A stretch of DNA of 13,046 bases, taken from JALQUL01 sp964556425. GTDB lineage: Bacteria > Pseudomonadota > Gammaproteobacteria > Burkholderiales > Burkholderiaceae_C. The position numbers and the translations under genes were made by a program. This document shows positions 6,639 through 13,046 of this stretch, one piece after another (position 1 is the first letter of the stretch; every line of letters begins with the position of its first letter). The stretch is taken from assembly GCA_964556425.1 (NCBI GenBank), contig CAZKWC010000075.1:1-13046 (forward strand), given 5' to 3'. Below the pieces are notes generated by a model. It was not told where the DNA came from, searched no databases, and was given only the letters and a program-made list of their open reading frames with translations.

Positions 6639-6643
6639 TATAG

Positions 6644-9619
6644 ATGGACAAAAACACTCAATATTACGAAAACAACTCAGAAGCTTTTTTCAGCAATACA
6701 GTTGCGGTTGATATGTCGCCACTGCACAAACGCTTTTTGAGTCAAGTTACCCTTGGTGGTACTATTTTAGATGCTGGATGTGGATCGGGCAGAGATGCCA
6801 AAGCATTTAGTGATTTAGGTTTTCAAGTGACAGCTTTTGACGCATCCAAAGACTTAGCGCAACTAGCAACCCAGCATTGTGGTTTTGAAGTGGCGGTAAG
6901 GCGCTTTGAAGATGTCAAAGAAACCGCTGTCTATGATGGTATTTGGTGTTGCGCAAGTTTATTGCATGTCCCACTAGTGCAAATGCCATCTACTCTACTT
7001 CAATTGTGGCAAGCTTTAAAACCTAATGGTTGCATGTATCTTAGTTTTAAAGTGGGCAAGGGTGAACGAGACCATGGTGATAGACGTTTTACCGATGCAG
7101 ACGAAGCGCAGTTAAGTGAATGGTTTGCGAACCTACCTGAAATACAAGTTCATGAATTGTGGTACACCCAGGACCAACGCCCTGATCGCACTGAACGATG
7201 GATTAATGCGCTGGTAAAAAAAACTCCAAAAAAACTAATCACAGGTGGAAGTGACCCATTTTTACCCCATTTGTCGCATGCAATTGCTGGTGCAACTCAT
7301 ATTGATATGGCGGTGGCATTTATTAGAAATAGTGGTCTAGAACTGATTCAAAATGACTTAATAGTTGCACTTGAAAAAAATAATTTAGACAATACTAGCC
7401 CCTCAAAAATACGAATTTTAACGAGTGATTACCTTGAAGTAACCGACCCTCTAGCGCTTCGCAATTTAATGTTATTACAGGAGAAGGGGGCAGAAATTAA
7501 AATTTTTCAAACTAAAAAAGATGGTGCTAGTTTTCATTTAAAAGCCTATTTATTTGCAGAGTTTGAAGATGGACATTTGACTCAAGGTACGGCCTTTATT
7601 GGTTCCAGCAATATAAGCAAAATGGCTTTGATGGGCGGATTAGAATGGAATTACAAAGTTAGTTACCCAACAGATAACGGCTTATTAGAGGCACGATCTA
7701 GATTCAATGATATTTTTAACCATCACAACGCTATTGTACTTAGTCATAAATGGATTAATGACTATGAAAAGAATCGAAAAACCAATCCTTTGATTTTCCC
7801 AATTAATAGTCAAGAGAATGAAACTGCACCCACTCCGCAAGCAAGTTTAATACAGCGAGAAGCTTTAATAGCACTCCAAAAGACAAGAGAAATTGGCTTT
7901 AAAAGAGGTTTAGTTGTTTTAGCTACTGGTTTAGGAAAAACATGGTTAGCCGCATTTGATACGGCACAATTAAATGTACAGCGAATTTTATTTGTAGCTC
8001 ACCGTGAAGAAATTTTAAACCAAGCTGCACAGACTTTTTTAAAAATCCACCCTACAAAAAAAGTTGGATTTTATATGGGTCAGACTAGAGATACAGAAGT
8101 CGATATTTTGTGTGCTTCTGTTCAAACATTGTCAAAAATACAGCACTTAGAAAAATTTACTCAACAATATTTTGACTATATTGTTGTCGATGAGTTTCAT
8201 CATGCAGATGCAAAAACTTATCGAAATTTGATTCAATATTTTCAACCTCAATTTTTATTAGGTTTGACTGCAACTCCAGATAGAACTGATCAATCCGATA
8301 TTTTAAGTTTATGTGATAACAACTTGGTATTTAATTGTAATTTGGCTCAAGGTATTGAGCATCAATTATTAGCACCATTTCATTATTACGGTATTCTTGA
8401 CAATACAGTTAACTACGAGGAAATGCCTTGGCGTAATGGAAAATTTGATCCGAATGAATTGTCTGTCAAATTATCTACACAGGCACGTGCCAATCATGTA
8501 TTAAGTGAATGGAGTAAAAAAGCTCAAAACAAAACTCTGGCGTTTTGTGTTTCAAAATCGCATGCTGAGTACATGGCCAATCATTTTTCTAGCCAAGGTA
8601 TTAAAGCTGTTGCAGTGTATTCGGGTTCAGTAACGGGACGAACTGAAGCACTTGAACGATTAAAAACAGGTGAGCTTAAAATTTTATTCTCTGTTGATTT
8701 ATTTAATGAAGGTGTCGATTTACCAAGTATTGATACCGTGCTAATGCTTAGACCAACTGAGTCAAAAATTTTATTTTTGCAACAATTAGGTAGAGGCTTA
8801 CGCCTAAGTATTGAAAAAACTCATCTTGTTGTTTTAGATTTTATTGCTAATCACAAAAGCTTTTTTCATAAGCCACAAGCTTTATTTGGAATTGGCGCAA
8901 ACCATCAAGCATTAGCTGAATTTGCAAAAAAATATCAGTCTGGAATTATTGAATTACCAAAAGGATGTAACGTTAATTATGATTTAGAAATTATTGATTT
9001 TCTGAAAAATTTAACCACAACCAATATTCAAAAAGAATATGAGGCTTTAAAAGACCAATTAGCTCGTAGGCCTAGTCTTTCAGAGTTTTATTTATCTCAT
9101 GGTGATTTAAGTACCATTAGATTACATCATGGCAGTTGGTTTCAATTTGTGAATGAAATGGATGACTTAAATAATGAAGAAAAATCCTTACTTTTAACTG
9201 ATGTAAAATTTTTAAAAGAGCTAGAAACTACTGCTATGAGTAAGAGTTATAAAATGATTTTATTAGAAGCGTTTTTAGATTTAAACGGACTAACGCAAGC
9301 ACCACTCGTGAGCGAATTAACAAAGCGTTCCTGGCAAGTATTAAAACGCAGAAATCAATTATTGTCGGACCTTCCCAACGACCTAAGACTTAACGAAAAT
9401 GGTGACAATTCAAAATGGCAAAAATATTGGAAAAATAATCCAATTAATGCTTGGTGTGGAGGCAATCAATCAAATTCTGATAACGTTTTTTTTGAAATAA
9501 AAAATGAGCGTTTTGAGTTGAAATCAAAACACTCATCAGAACTTGCATTGATTTTTGAAAGTCTAATCAGAGAAATATTAGAGTTTAGATTGAGTAGTTA
9601 TCAATCGAGAAAAAATTAA
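6644..9619 (+). CDS. Methyltransferase / HKD nuclease-like / SF2 helicase fusion protein
   Basis: 991 aa, three modules. Residues 1-195 are a class I SAM-dependent methyltransferase: motif I LDAGCGSGR (42-50), acidic loop FDAS (65-68), then GIWCCASLLHVP (99-110). Residues 200-370 are an HKD/phospholipase D-type domain with FHLKAY (His298, Lys300) and GSSNIS (320-325); the classical Asp is not at the usual spacing, as is common in such HKD nucleases. Residues 400-745 are a superfamily 2 helicase: Gln404, Walker A ATGLGKT (427-433), DEFHH (516-520), TATPDRT (542-548), NEGVD (688-692) and QQLGRGLR (713-720). Residues 790-990 recall the region after the helicase in DUF3427-type proteins (LARRPSLSEFY, LETTAMSKSYKM). 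The set suggests a DNA-acting defence or modification enzyme, although the methyltransferase resembles small-molecule or protein methylases more than DNA methylases (no NPPY-type motif seen). No strong Shine-Dalgarno. It converges with the next gene, 7 bp away. Confidence 0.9.
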   Translation: MDKNTQYYENNSEAFFSNTVAVDMSPLHKRFLSQVTLGGTILDAGCGSGRDAKAFSDLGFQVTAFDASKDLAQLATQHCGFEVAVRRFEDVKETAVYDGIWCCASLLHVPLVQMPSTLLQLWQALKPNGCMYLSFKVGKGERDHGDRRFTDADEAQLSEWFANLPEIQVHELWYTQDQRPDRTERWINALVKKTPKKLITGGSDPFLPHLSHAIAGATHIDMAVAFIRNSGLELIQNDLIVALEKNNLDNTSPSKIRILTSDYLEVTDPLALRNLMLLQEKGAEIKIFQTKKDGASFHLKAYLFAEFEDGHLTQGTAFIGSSNISKMALMGGLEWNYKVSYPTDNGLLEARSRFNDIFNHHNAIVLSHKWINDYEKNRKTNPLIFPINSQENETAPTPQASLIQREALIALQKTREIGFKRGLVVLATGLGKTWLAAFDTAQLNVQRILFVAHREEILNQAAQTFLKIHPTKKVGFYMGQTRDTEVDILCASVQTLSKIQHLEKFTQQYFDYIVVDEFHHADAKTYRNLIQYFQPQFLLGLTATPDRTDQSDILSLCDNNLVFNCNLAQGIEHQLLAPFHYYGILDNTVNYEEMPWRNGKFDPNELSVKLSTQARANHVLSEWSKKAQNKTLAFCVSKSHAEYMANHFSSQGIKAVAVYSGSVTGRTEALERLKTGELKILFSVDLFNEGVDLPSIDTVLMLRPTESKILFLQQLGRGLRLSIEKTHLVVLDFIANHKSFFHKPQALFGIGANHQALAEFAKKYQSGIIELPKGCNVNYDLEIIDFLKNLTTTNIQKEYEALKDQLARRPSLSEFYLSHGDLSTIRLHHGSWFQFVNEMDDLNNEEKSLLLTDVKFLKELETTAMSKSYKMILLEAFLDLNGLTQAPLVSELTKRSWQVLKRRNQLLSDLPNDLRLNENGDNSKWQKYWKNNPINAWCGGNQSNSDNVFFEIKNERFELKSKHSSELALIFESLIREILEFRLSSYQSRKN

Positions 9620-9626
9620 AACTGCC

Positions 9627-10445
9627 CTACCCCTCCCTCTCAAACAAATACCTCTTATTATTATGCATTCCACCTGTCGAAAAACTTAGGTTTTCGATTT
9701 GATGGTAGCCCGTCCAAGGCTGGGTGTCTCTGGGGTCTACCCATAGGTATTGCGGTAGTTTTTGGCAGCTGGTCGCTATTTCATGTAGCAAACCACCTCC
9801 GCCAAATTTTGTGTAATTGCCACCAAAACCATGATCTTGCAACACTAAAGCAAATAAGGGTTTAGAGTCGTGCTGGCAAAACAAAGCGTCATAGGTGGCT
9901 ACGCCATCACCGCCTACAAATAATATGGCAATGCGCTCTGCACCAAAACTATCGTCAAATTCTGGCTTGCGTTCTAACACTTCTAAAAATGCAAATGGTG
10001 CGCGTTGCAACTCTTTGGCAAACCCATAAGTTACCTTTTTACTAGCGGTTTGGTGCAGGTGTTGCACCCAGTAGTGGGCTAAAATTTCTTGTTCTGTTAA
10101 ATGAATCCGTGCCAACGTTTTGTAGCCTGTAAAAGCACCATTTGGCTGGTCAAGCTCTTGGCTAAGGGTGTGTTGGCTCACAATGTAGTCGGCGTAAATA
10201 AAACAATGGGCACTTTTAGTAGAAGCAAAAAGTCTAACGGCCTCGCCATCAAAACCAGAGCCTGGGTAATACACCACTCTAGAGCTAAAGAAGTCTTCCC
10301 ATTGAATGCGTGTGGTGTTATTAAATTGACTTAACCAAGCGGGCATTGGTTCTTGAAGCGTTTTTAAATAACTTTCGCAGGTTGGTAAATTGGTACTTTG
10401 AATTGCAGATGGTCTGGGTTCTGCTAGGACTACTTGACTGGCCAT
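9627..10445 (-). CDS. Uncharacterised conserved-looking 272-aa protein
   Basis: I do not recognise a named family. The start at 10445 is chosen because a good AGGAG lies 5 bases upstream; an earlier in-frame ATG at 10463 has no such site and would place that AGGAG inside the gene. No signal peptide or membrane segment is seen, so it is probably cytoplasmic. Notable blocks, numbered from the chosen start, are VVYYPGSGFDG (57-67), FIYADY (81-86), ILFVGGDGVATYDALF (177-192) and VLQDHGFGGNYTKFGGGG (204-221). The C-terminus STGGMHNNKRYLF is shared with the partial gene at 1-53, so the genome has at least two copies. Invariant-looking Gly, Asp and Tyr residues suggest an enzyme or ligand-binding fold, but no reaction can be assigned. 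Its codons are visibly richer in G+C than the adjoining helicase module. It lies 182 bp downstream of the exported-protein gene on the same strand. Confidence 0.8.
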   Translation of the reverse strand: MASQVVLAEPRPSAIQSTNLPTCESYLKTLQEPMPAWLSQFNNTTRIQWEDFFSSRVVYYPGSGFDGEAVRLFASTKSAHCFIYADYIVSQHTLSQELDQPNGAFTGYKTLARIHLTEQEILAHYWVQHLHQTASKKVTYGFAKELQRAPFAFLEVLERKPEFDDSFGAERIAILFVGGDGVATYDALFCQHDSKPLFALVLQDHGFGGNYTKFGGGGLLHEIATSCQKLPQYLWVDPRDTQPWTGYHQIENLSFSTGGMHNNKRYLFEREG

Positions 10446-10450
10446 TTTTT

Positions 10451-10455
10451 CTCCT
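10451..10455 (-). promoter_or_regulatory. Ribosome binding site fixing the start at 10445
   Basis: AGGAG on the minus strand, 5 bases (AAAAA) before the ATG at 10445. It is the clearest Shine-Dalgarno sequence in the window and decides between two in-frame ATGs. Confidence 0.75.
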
Positions 10456-10516
10456 ACTAACATTTCAGATTAAAGTTTTAGCTTAGTTAAATTTAACTTG
10501 CAATTGCATTGTGAAC

Positions 10517-10546
10517 CACTAGCGCGACAAATTTTGTCGTTAGGTG
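10517..10546. repeat. Compound palindrome between two minus-strand genes
   Basis: A perfect 7-bp palindrome, CGACAAA-T-TTTGTCG (10525-10539), sits inside a short outer stem CACT/GGTG (10517-10520 with 10543-10546). No T-tract follows on the minus strand, so it is not a standard terminator. It could be an operator for the downstream 272-aa gene or a dispersed repeat; only one copy is visible. Confidence 0.4.
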
Positions 10547-10627
10547 TTAGTTATTTGCTATTTAGCGTGGGCCACTATTTTTTAATCTTGAAAATGTATG
10601 TAGGAAACGTAATTGAGGAGCCGCGGC

Positions 10628-11270
10628 TTAACTACCCAAATTAAGCATTAAAAAGGTTTCGCCTTCTTCTTGGTTATGTTTAAAAACAAAGTTTTGGCCA
10701 TTAAACCTAGCTTTAAATGGCGCGTGCAGGGCTTGTGCTACATCGTTGGCGTCTTNNNNNNNNNNNNNNNNNNNNNNNNNNNNNNNNNNNNNNNNNNNNN
10801 NNNNNNNNNNNNNNNNNNNNNNNNNNNNNNNNNNNNNNNNNNNNNNNNNNNNNNNCGTCTTTAAGAGTTTTAGTGCTGACTATGCACTCTTTGTTTTCAA
10901 TTAGCTCTAGGCTAATACTGCTGTCTTGCGTGGCACCTAGTCTTACTTCGCCAAACTGAATAAAATCTAAAATGCCGTAATCGGCCGACACCACCATTGC
11001 ATTGGCAAAACTAGGGGCAGTTTTAATGCAGATTTCTTCGAAGGCTTTTATAACCGATATGTTTTGTACCAATGCCGGGCTAGGGTTTGCTTGATTAATA
11101 GTCGTGGTGTTAGGGCCGATAGTAGGAGTATTGATAAGGTTACTGGCCTGTGCCTGCGTAGCTTGTGCTAGGGCTAGACTGGGTGTGCCATTAAAGGCCA
11201 AGAATAATATTGCCACTGTGGCTAACGAGCTAAGGGTTGTTTTCATGGGGGCAATTGCAAAATTCTTCAT
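10628..11270 (-). CDS. Exported protein of unknown function, interrupted by assembly gap
   Basis: The coding frame runs from 11270 to the gap (138 codons, ending STKTLKD) and resumes beyond it as ANDVAQALHAPF, ending at the TAA at 10628-10630. The sequences bordering the 100 Ns share CGTCTT. Collapsing that overlap rejoins the frame exactly and gives 537 bases, a 178-aa protein with no stop. Residues 1-37 are a signal peptide (basic start, hydrophobic 14-26, cleavage near SLALAQA). A shorter start at Met9 gives a more standard leader and neither start has a clear RBS. Residues 37-70 are a Thr/Asn/Ala/Pro-rich linker. Residues 72-178 are probably a small domain with two cysteines (81, 129) that could form one disulfide. 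EEICIKTAPSFANA vaguely recalls small exported proteins of the NMCC_0638 type, but I would not assign that name. Confidence 0.75.
10756..10855. other. Assembly gap of 100 Ns, probably artefactual
   Basis: Exactly 100 Ns, the usual placeholder for a gap of unknown length. The left flank ends GGCGTCTT and the right flank begins CGTCTTTAAG. The shared CGTCTT, together with restoration of an open frame, indicates that the two contigs most likely overlap by 6 bp and that no sequence is missing. Confidence 0.75.
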
Positions 11271-11659
11271 CTTATTCTTATGAATGGCTACTAAAAGCGG
11301 GTCTTAAAAGCCTAATGCGATTGCAGTGCATTGCGTTATTGCTTTGGCTTTTGATATAGCTTGTGGGTGATTGATATTATGGAAGCAATTTAAGAAATTG
11401 CTACACGGTTTGGCTTGGATTTTTCTCTAAGTTGGCAATTTTTCACGTTATTGTGGTTTTCAATTGGCCGTTTTACTTAGGGCTAATTGCAGGACCAGTG
11501 GCAAAGGTATTAATTACTGTTTAACGGCTTATGAATAGCTTATTTAATGCCTTCTAACGTATCACCAAAGTAGTTATTATATTATTCATCAATTTAATAT
11601 TTTTGATTTTCTCAAATTATTAAAAATAGTAATAAAGTCTGTTGTTTAGTCGCATTTAA
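11271..11659. other. Divergent intergenic region without recognisable gene
   Basis: About 390 bp between the exported-protein gene (-) and the fic-like gene (+). I see no credible frame or RNA gene. It contains an 8-bp perfect hairpin, AGCAATTT/AAATTGCT with an AAG loop (11384-11402), and a GC/AT-alternating stretch near 11312-11340 (GCGATTGCAGTGCATTGCG) with imperfect dyad symmetry. The promoter of the minus-strand gene presumably lies near 11280-11330, but no convincing boxes were found. Confidence 0.5.
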
Positions 11660-11683
11660 TCTTGCAAATAATCTCGCAAAAAG
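11660..11683 (+). repeat. 12-bp tandem repeat pair upstream of the fic-like promoter
   Basis: TCTTGCAAATAA (11660-11671) is followed directly by TCTCGCAAAAAG (11672-11683). A more degenerate unit, AGTCGCATTTAA, precedes them (11648-11659). The array abuts the candidate -35 box. Two further units with the same 12-bp period lie just inside the coding region, at 11739-11762. Repeats on both sides of a promoter are typical of an operator; the winged helix of the Fic protein itself is an obvious candidate ligand. Confidence 0.5.
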
Positions 11684-11712
11684 TTTACGTAAGTGGCATA
11701 ATTTACTATATT
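11684..11712 (+). promoter_or_regulatory. Candidate promoter of the fic-like gene
   Basis: TTTACG (11684-11689) and TATATT (11707-11712) are 17 bp apart; the -10 matches the consensus at 5 of 6 positions and the -35 at 4 of 6. Transcription would begin around 11718-11720, leaving a leader of only about 12-14 bases with no Shine-Dalgarno, so translation would be close to leaderless. Confidence 0.4.
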
Positions 11713-11731
11713 AAACATTAAGTTATATACA

Positions 11732-12955
11732 ATGAAAATCTCGCAAAAATTCTCGCAATTTGATGACCCCATTCAAATGGAGCCACTCATGCCTTCCGAG
11801 TTCAAATTAGCTATTTTGTTAGAAAAAGCACACGATATTATTCGTGCGGCAGAACAACTTAAAGGTCATAGTCAACCTAGTGCTTTAAACGCCCTTAAAG
11901 GTTTGCTTCGCACTATGAACTCTTATTACTCAAATTTAATTGAGGGTCAAAATACCCTACCCCACGAGATTACTTTAGCGCTCAAAAAGCAATATGATGA
12001 TGATCAAGACAAGGCACGCCGGCAAAGGCTAGCGGTGTCTCACATCACAACTGAAATTCAACTCGAGGAATCATTACTTCAATTACAACCCAAAACAATT
12101 TGGTCTGCTACATGGTTGGAAAAAATTCATTACAACCTATTTAATCCACTTGATGCAGCAGACAAAACTCTGGCAGATGGCCAATTTTTAATACCAGGGC
12201 AACTCAGAACCAAAGAAGTAAGTGTGGGTCGTCATGTAGCACCTTTGGCAAAAAGCTTAAATTTATTTTTACAGCGTTGGTCACAAACTTATGGCAACAC
12301 CCGCCGTGGCGAGATGCAACTCATTGCTATTTTTGCCTCTCATCATCGACTTGCCTGGATTCATCCTTTTGAATACGGTAATGGTAGAGTGGCTAGACTT
12401 CATACTCATTTAGCTATAACTGATATGGGTCTTAGTAATGGGCTTTGGTCTCAATTGCGCGGGTTTGCAAGAACACAAAAGCAATATTACTCGCTACTTG
12501 ATGCAGCAGACCAAGCTCGCGCCGGTGATCTTGATGGACGTGGCAACTTGTGTGAAAAAGCACTTATCGAATGGATAGACTATTGTTTAAATTTAGCCTC
12601 TGATCAAATCTCGTTAATGCAAAAAATGCTTAACCTAGCTGATATGCGCAACCGCATTGAAGCACATCTTCACTATGAACAGCATGTTGTCAAACAAGGT
12701 GTTAGAACTGAAGCTTGGCGAGTTTTACATTATTTGTTTGCAACCCAAAGTGAACTCCCTAGAGCAGACTTTAAATCGATGCTGGGTTTAAGCGATAGGG
12801 CCGCCACCGATCAAATTAAAGCACTGCTTAACAGAGGCCTTATTGAAAGCAATAGTCCTTATGGCAAACTGCGTTGGAGTATTCCGCAACATGCCTTAAG
12901 ATTTTTACTACCCAACTTGTGGCCAGAGGCAGAAATTGATAGTGCGAATCTTTAA
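11732..12955 (+). CDS. Fic-family protein, self-inhibited class II, with C-terminal winged helix
   Basis: 407 aa. Fic-domain proteins usually transfer AMP from ATP to hydroxyl side chains of target proteins. The core motif HPFEYGNGRVAR (211-222) is intact, with catalytic His211 and the phosphate-binding GNGR. An N-terminal inhibitory motif SNLIEG (67-72) fits the [S/T]xxxE[G/N] pattern; its Glu71 should block productive ATP binding until relieved, placing the protein in class II. The likely target-binding flap lies around 155-170 (PGQLRTKEVSVGRHVAP). Residues 325-390 look like a winged helix (RTEAWRVLHYLF, then LSDRAATDQIKALLNRGLI), as in many Fic proteins of this length, suggesting DNA binding or autoregulation. 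No separate antitoxin gene adjoins it. The start at 11732 is supported by promoter position only. Target and role (stress response, growth control or phage response) cannot be read from sequence. Confidence 0.9.
   Translation: MKISQKFSQFDDPIQMEPLMPSEFKLAILLEKAHDIIRAAEQLKGHSQPSALNALKGLLRTMNSYYSNLIEGQNTLPHEITLALKKQYDDDQDKARRQRLAVSHITTEIQLEESLLQLQPKTIWSATWLEKIHYNLFNPLDAADKTLADGQFLIPGQLRTKEVSVGRHVAPLAKSLNLFLQRWSQTYGNTRRGEMQLIAIFASHHRLAWIHPFEYGNGRVARLHTHLAITDMGLSNGLWSQLRGFARTQKQYYSLLDAADQARAGDLDGRGNLCEKALIEWIDYCLNLASDQISLMQKMLNLADMRNRIEAHLHYEQHVVKQGVRTEAWRVLHYLFATQSELPRADFKSMLGLSDRAATDQIKALLNRGLIESNSPYGKLRWSIPQHALRFLLPNLWPEAEIDSANL
11739..11762 (+). repeat. Second 12-bp tandem repeat pair, inside the 5' coding region
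   Basis: TCTCGCAAAAAT (11739-11750) is followed by TCTCGCAATTTG (11751-11762). They share TCTCGCAA with 11672-11679. As codons they encode the ISQKFSQF stretch at the N-terminus, so part of the similarity could be protein-driven, but the matching non-coding pair upstream argues for a DNA-level role. Confidence 0.45.
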
Positions 12956-12980
12956 AATAATTGGTTCAAAACGATCAAAA

Positions 12981-13046
12981 TTACCGTTTACTTCTAGACG
13001 CACGCACTCTATTTTTTAAACGCCATTGGGCTTCAAGAGCCTTAAT
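12981..13046 (-). CDS. C-terminal fragment of a gene entering from the right edge
   Basis: An open frame on the minus strand runs from the window edge to a TAA at 12981-12983, giving 21 residues, ALEAQWRLKNRVRASRSKR preceded by IK. The basic, helix-like composition and the convergent position 25 bp after the fic-like gene fit a real C-terminus, but the fragment is too short to identify and the frame could be chance. Confidence 0.4.
   Translation of the reverse strand: MKALEAQWRLKNRVRASRSKR

Larger units (their letters stand above)
6246..6643. other. Intergenic region between IS-derived element and fusion helicase gene
   Basis: About 400 bp with no full-length gene. It holds a 14-bp perfect palindrome (6272-6285, TTAATTGCAATTAA), one intergenic repeat copy, two AT-rich hairpins, a 37-codon secreted-protein remnant and an inverted repeat just before the next start codon. 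The density of palindromes and remnants suggests an insertion-prone site. Confidence 0.55.

Noticed and set aside
9627..10463. Earlier ATG at 10463 for the 272-aa protein
   Set aside because: It lacks a ribosome binding site, whereas AGGAG sits 5 bases before the ATG at 10445.
10713..10755. C-terminus RRQRCSTSPARAI for the exported protein read through the Ns
   Set aside because: It is an artefact of the arbitrary 100-N length. The frame beginning DANDVAQALHAPF is open to a proper stop at 10628 and matches the upstream frame when the 6-bp overlap is collapsed.

Overview
The window looks like an accessory stretch of an AT-rich proteobacterial chromosome, most likely a gammaproteobacterium. 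The main evidence is an Hsp70 that closely resembles Escherichia coli HscC (as I remember that sequence), in an operon with two membrane-anchored J-like proteins, as hscC has DjlB and DjlC. Intergenic repeats, a transposon-derived element and a Fic protein point the same way. Genus-level placement (Moraxellaceae would fit) is a guess. The window contains one 100-N assembly gap.

Layout. Bases 1-53 (+) are the last codons of a gene whose paralogue is complete at 9627-10445 (-). From 5016 down to 161 (-) runs a three-gene chaperone operon: hscC, a tail-anchored J-like protein, and a larger J-like paralogue with one central membrane segment and a cysteine-bearing C-terminal domain that is probably periplasmic. 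Neither J-like protein has the HPD tripeptide. Bases 5017-5406 hold a probable hscC promoter, two copies of a 39-bp repeat unit, and a promoter for an exported lysine-rich protein (5407-6081, +). The stop codon of that gene lies in the end of a ~170-bp IS200/IS605-derived element without transposase. A third repeat copy, several AT-rich palindromes and a 37-codon secreted-protein remnant follow.

The most striking single gene is 6644-9619 (+). It encodes a 991-aa fusion of a SAM-dependent methyltransferase, an HKD/phospholipase D-type nuclease-like domain and a superfamily 2 helicase. This resembles a one-polypeptide nucleic-acid defence or modification enzyme, with the same kinds of activity that the DISARM system spreads over several genes. 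A methyltransferase-coding part richer in G+C than the helicase part suggests a mosaic origin. Converging on it is the uncharacterised 272-aa gene. Upstream of that lies an exported 178-aa protein gene interrupted by the N gap; the gap flanks share 6 bp and rejoin in perfect frame, so the gap is probably not real.

The right end carries a class II (self-inhibited) Fic-family protein with a C-terminal winged helix. Its promoter is bracketed by 12-bp tandem repeats that may be an autoregulatory operator. A partial reverse-strand gene ends at 12981.

How the parts may work together. The chaperone operon is one functional unit: a specialised Hsp70 recruited to the inner membrane by two diverged J-like partners. 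The fusion helicase, Fic protein and paralogous unknown genes look like independently acquired accessory genes, and nothing in the sequence ties them into one pathway.
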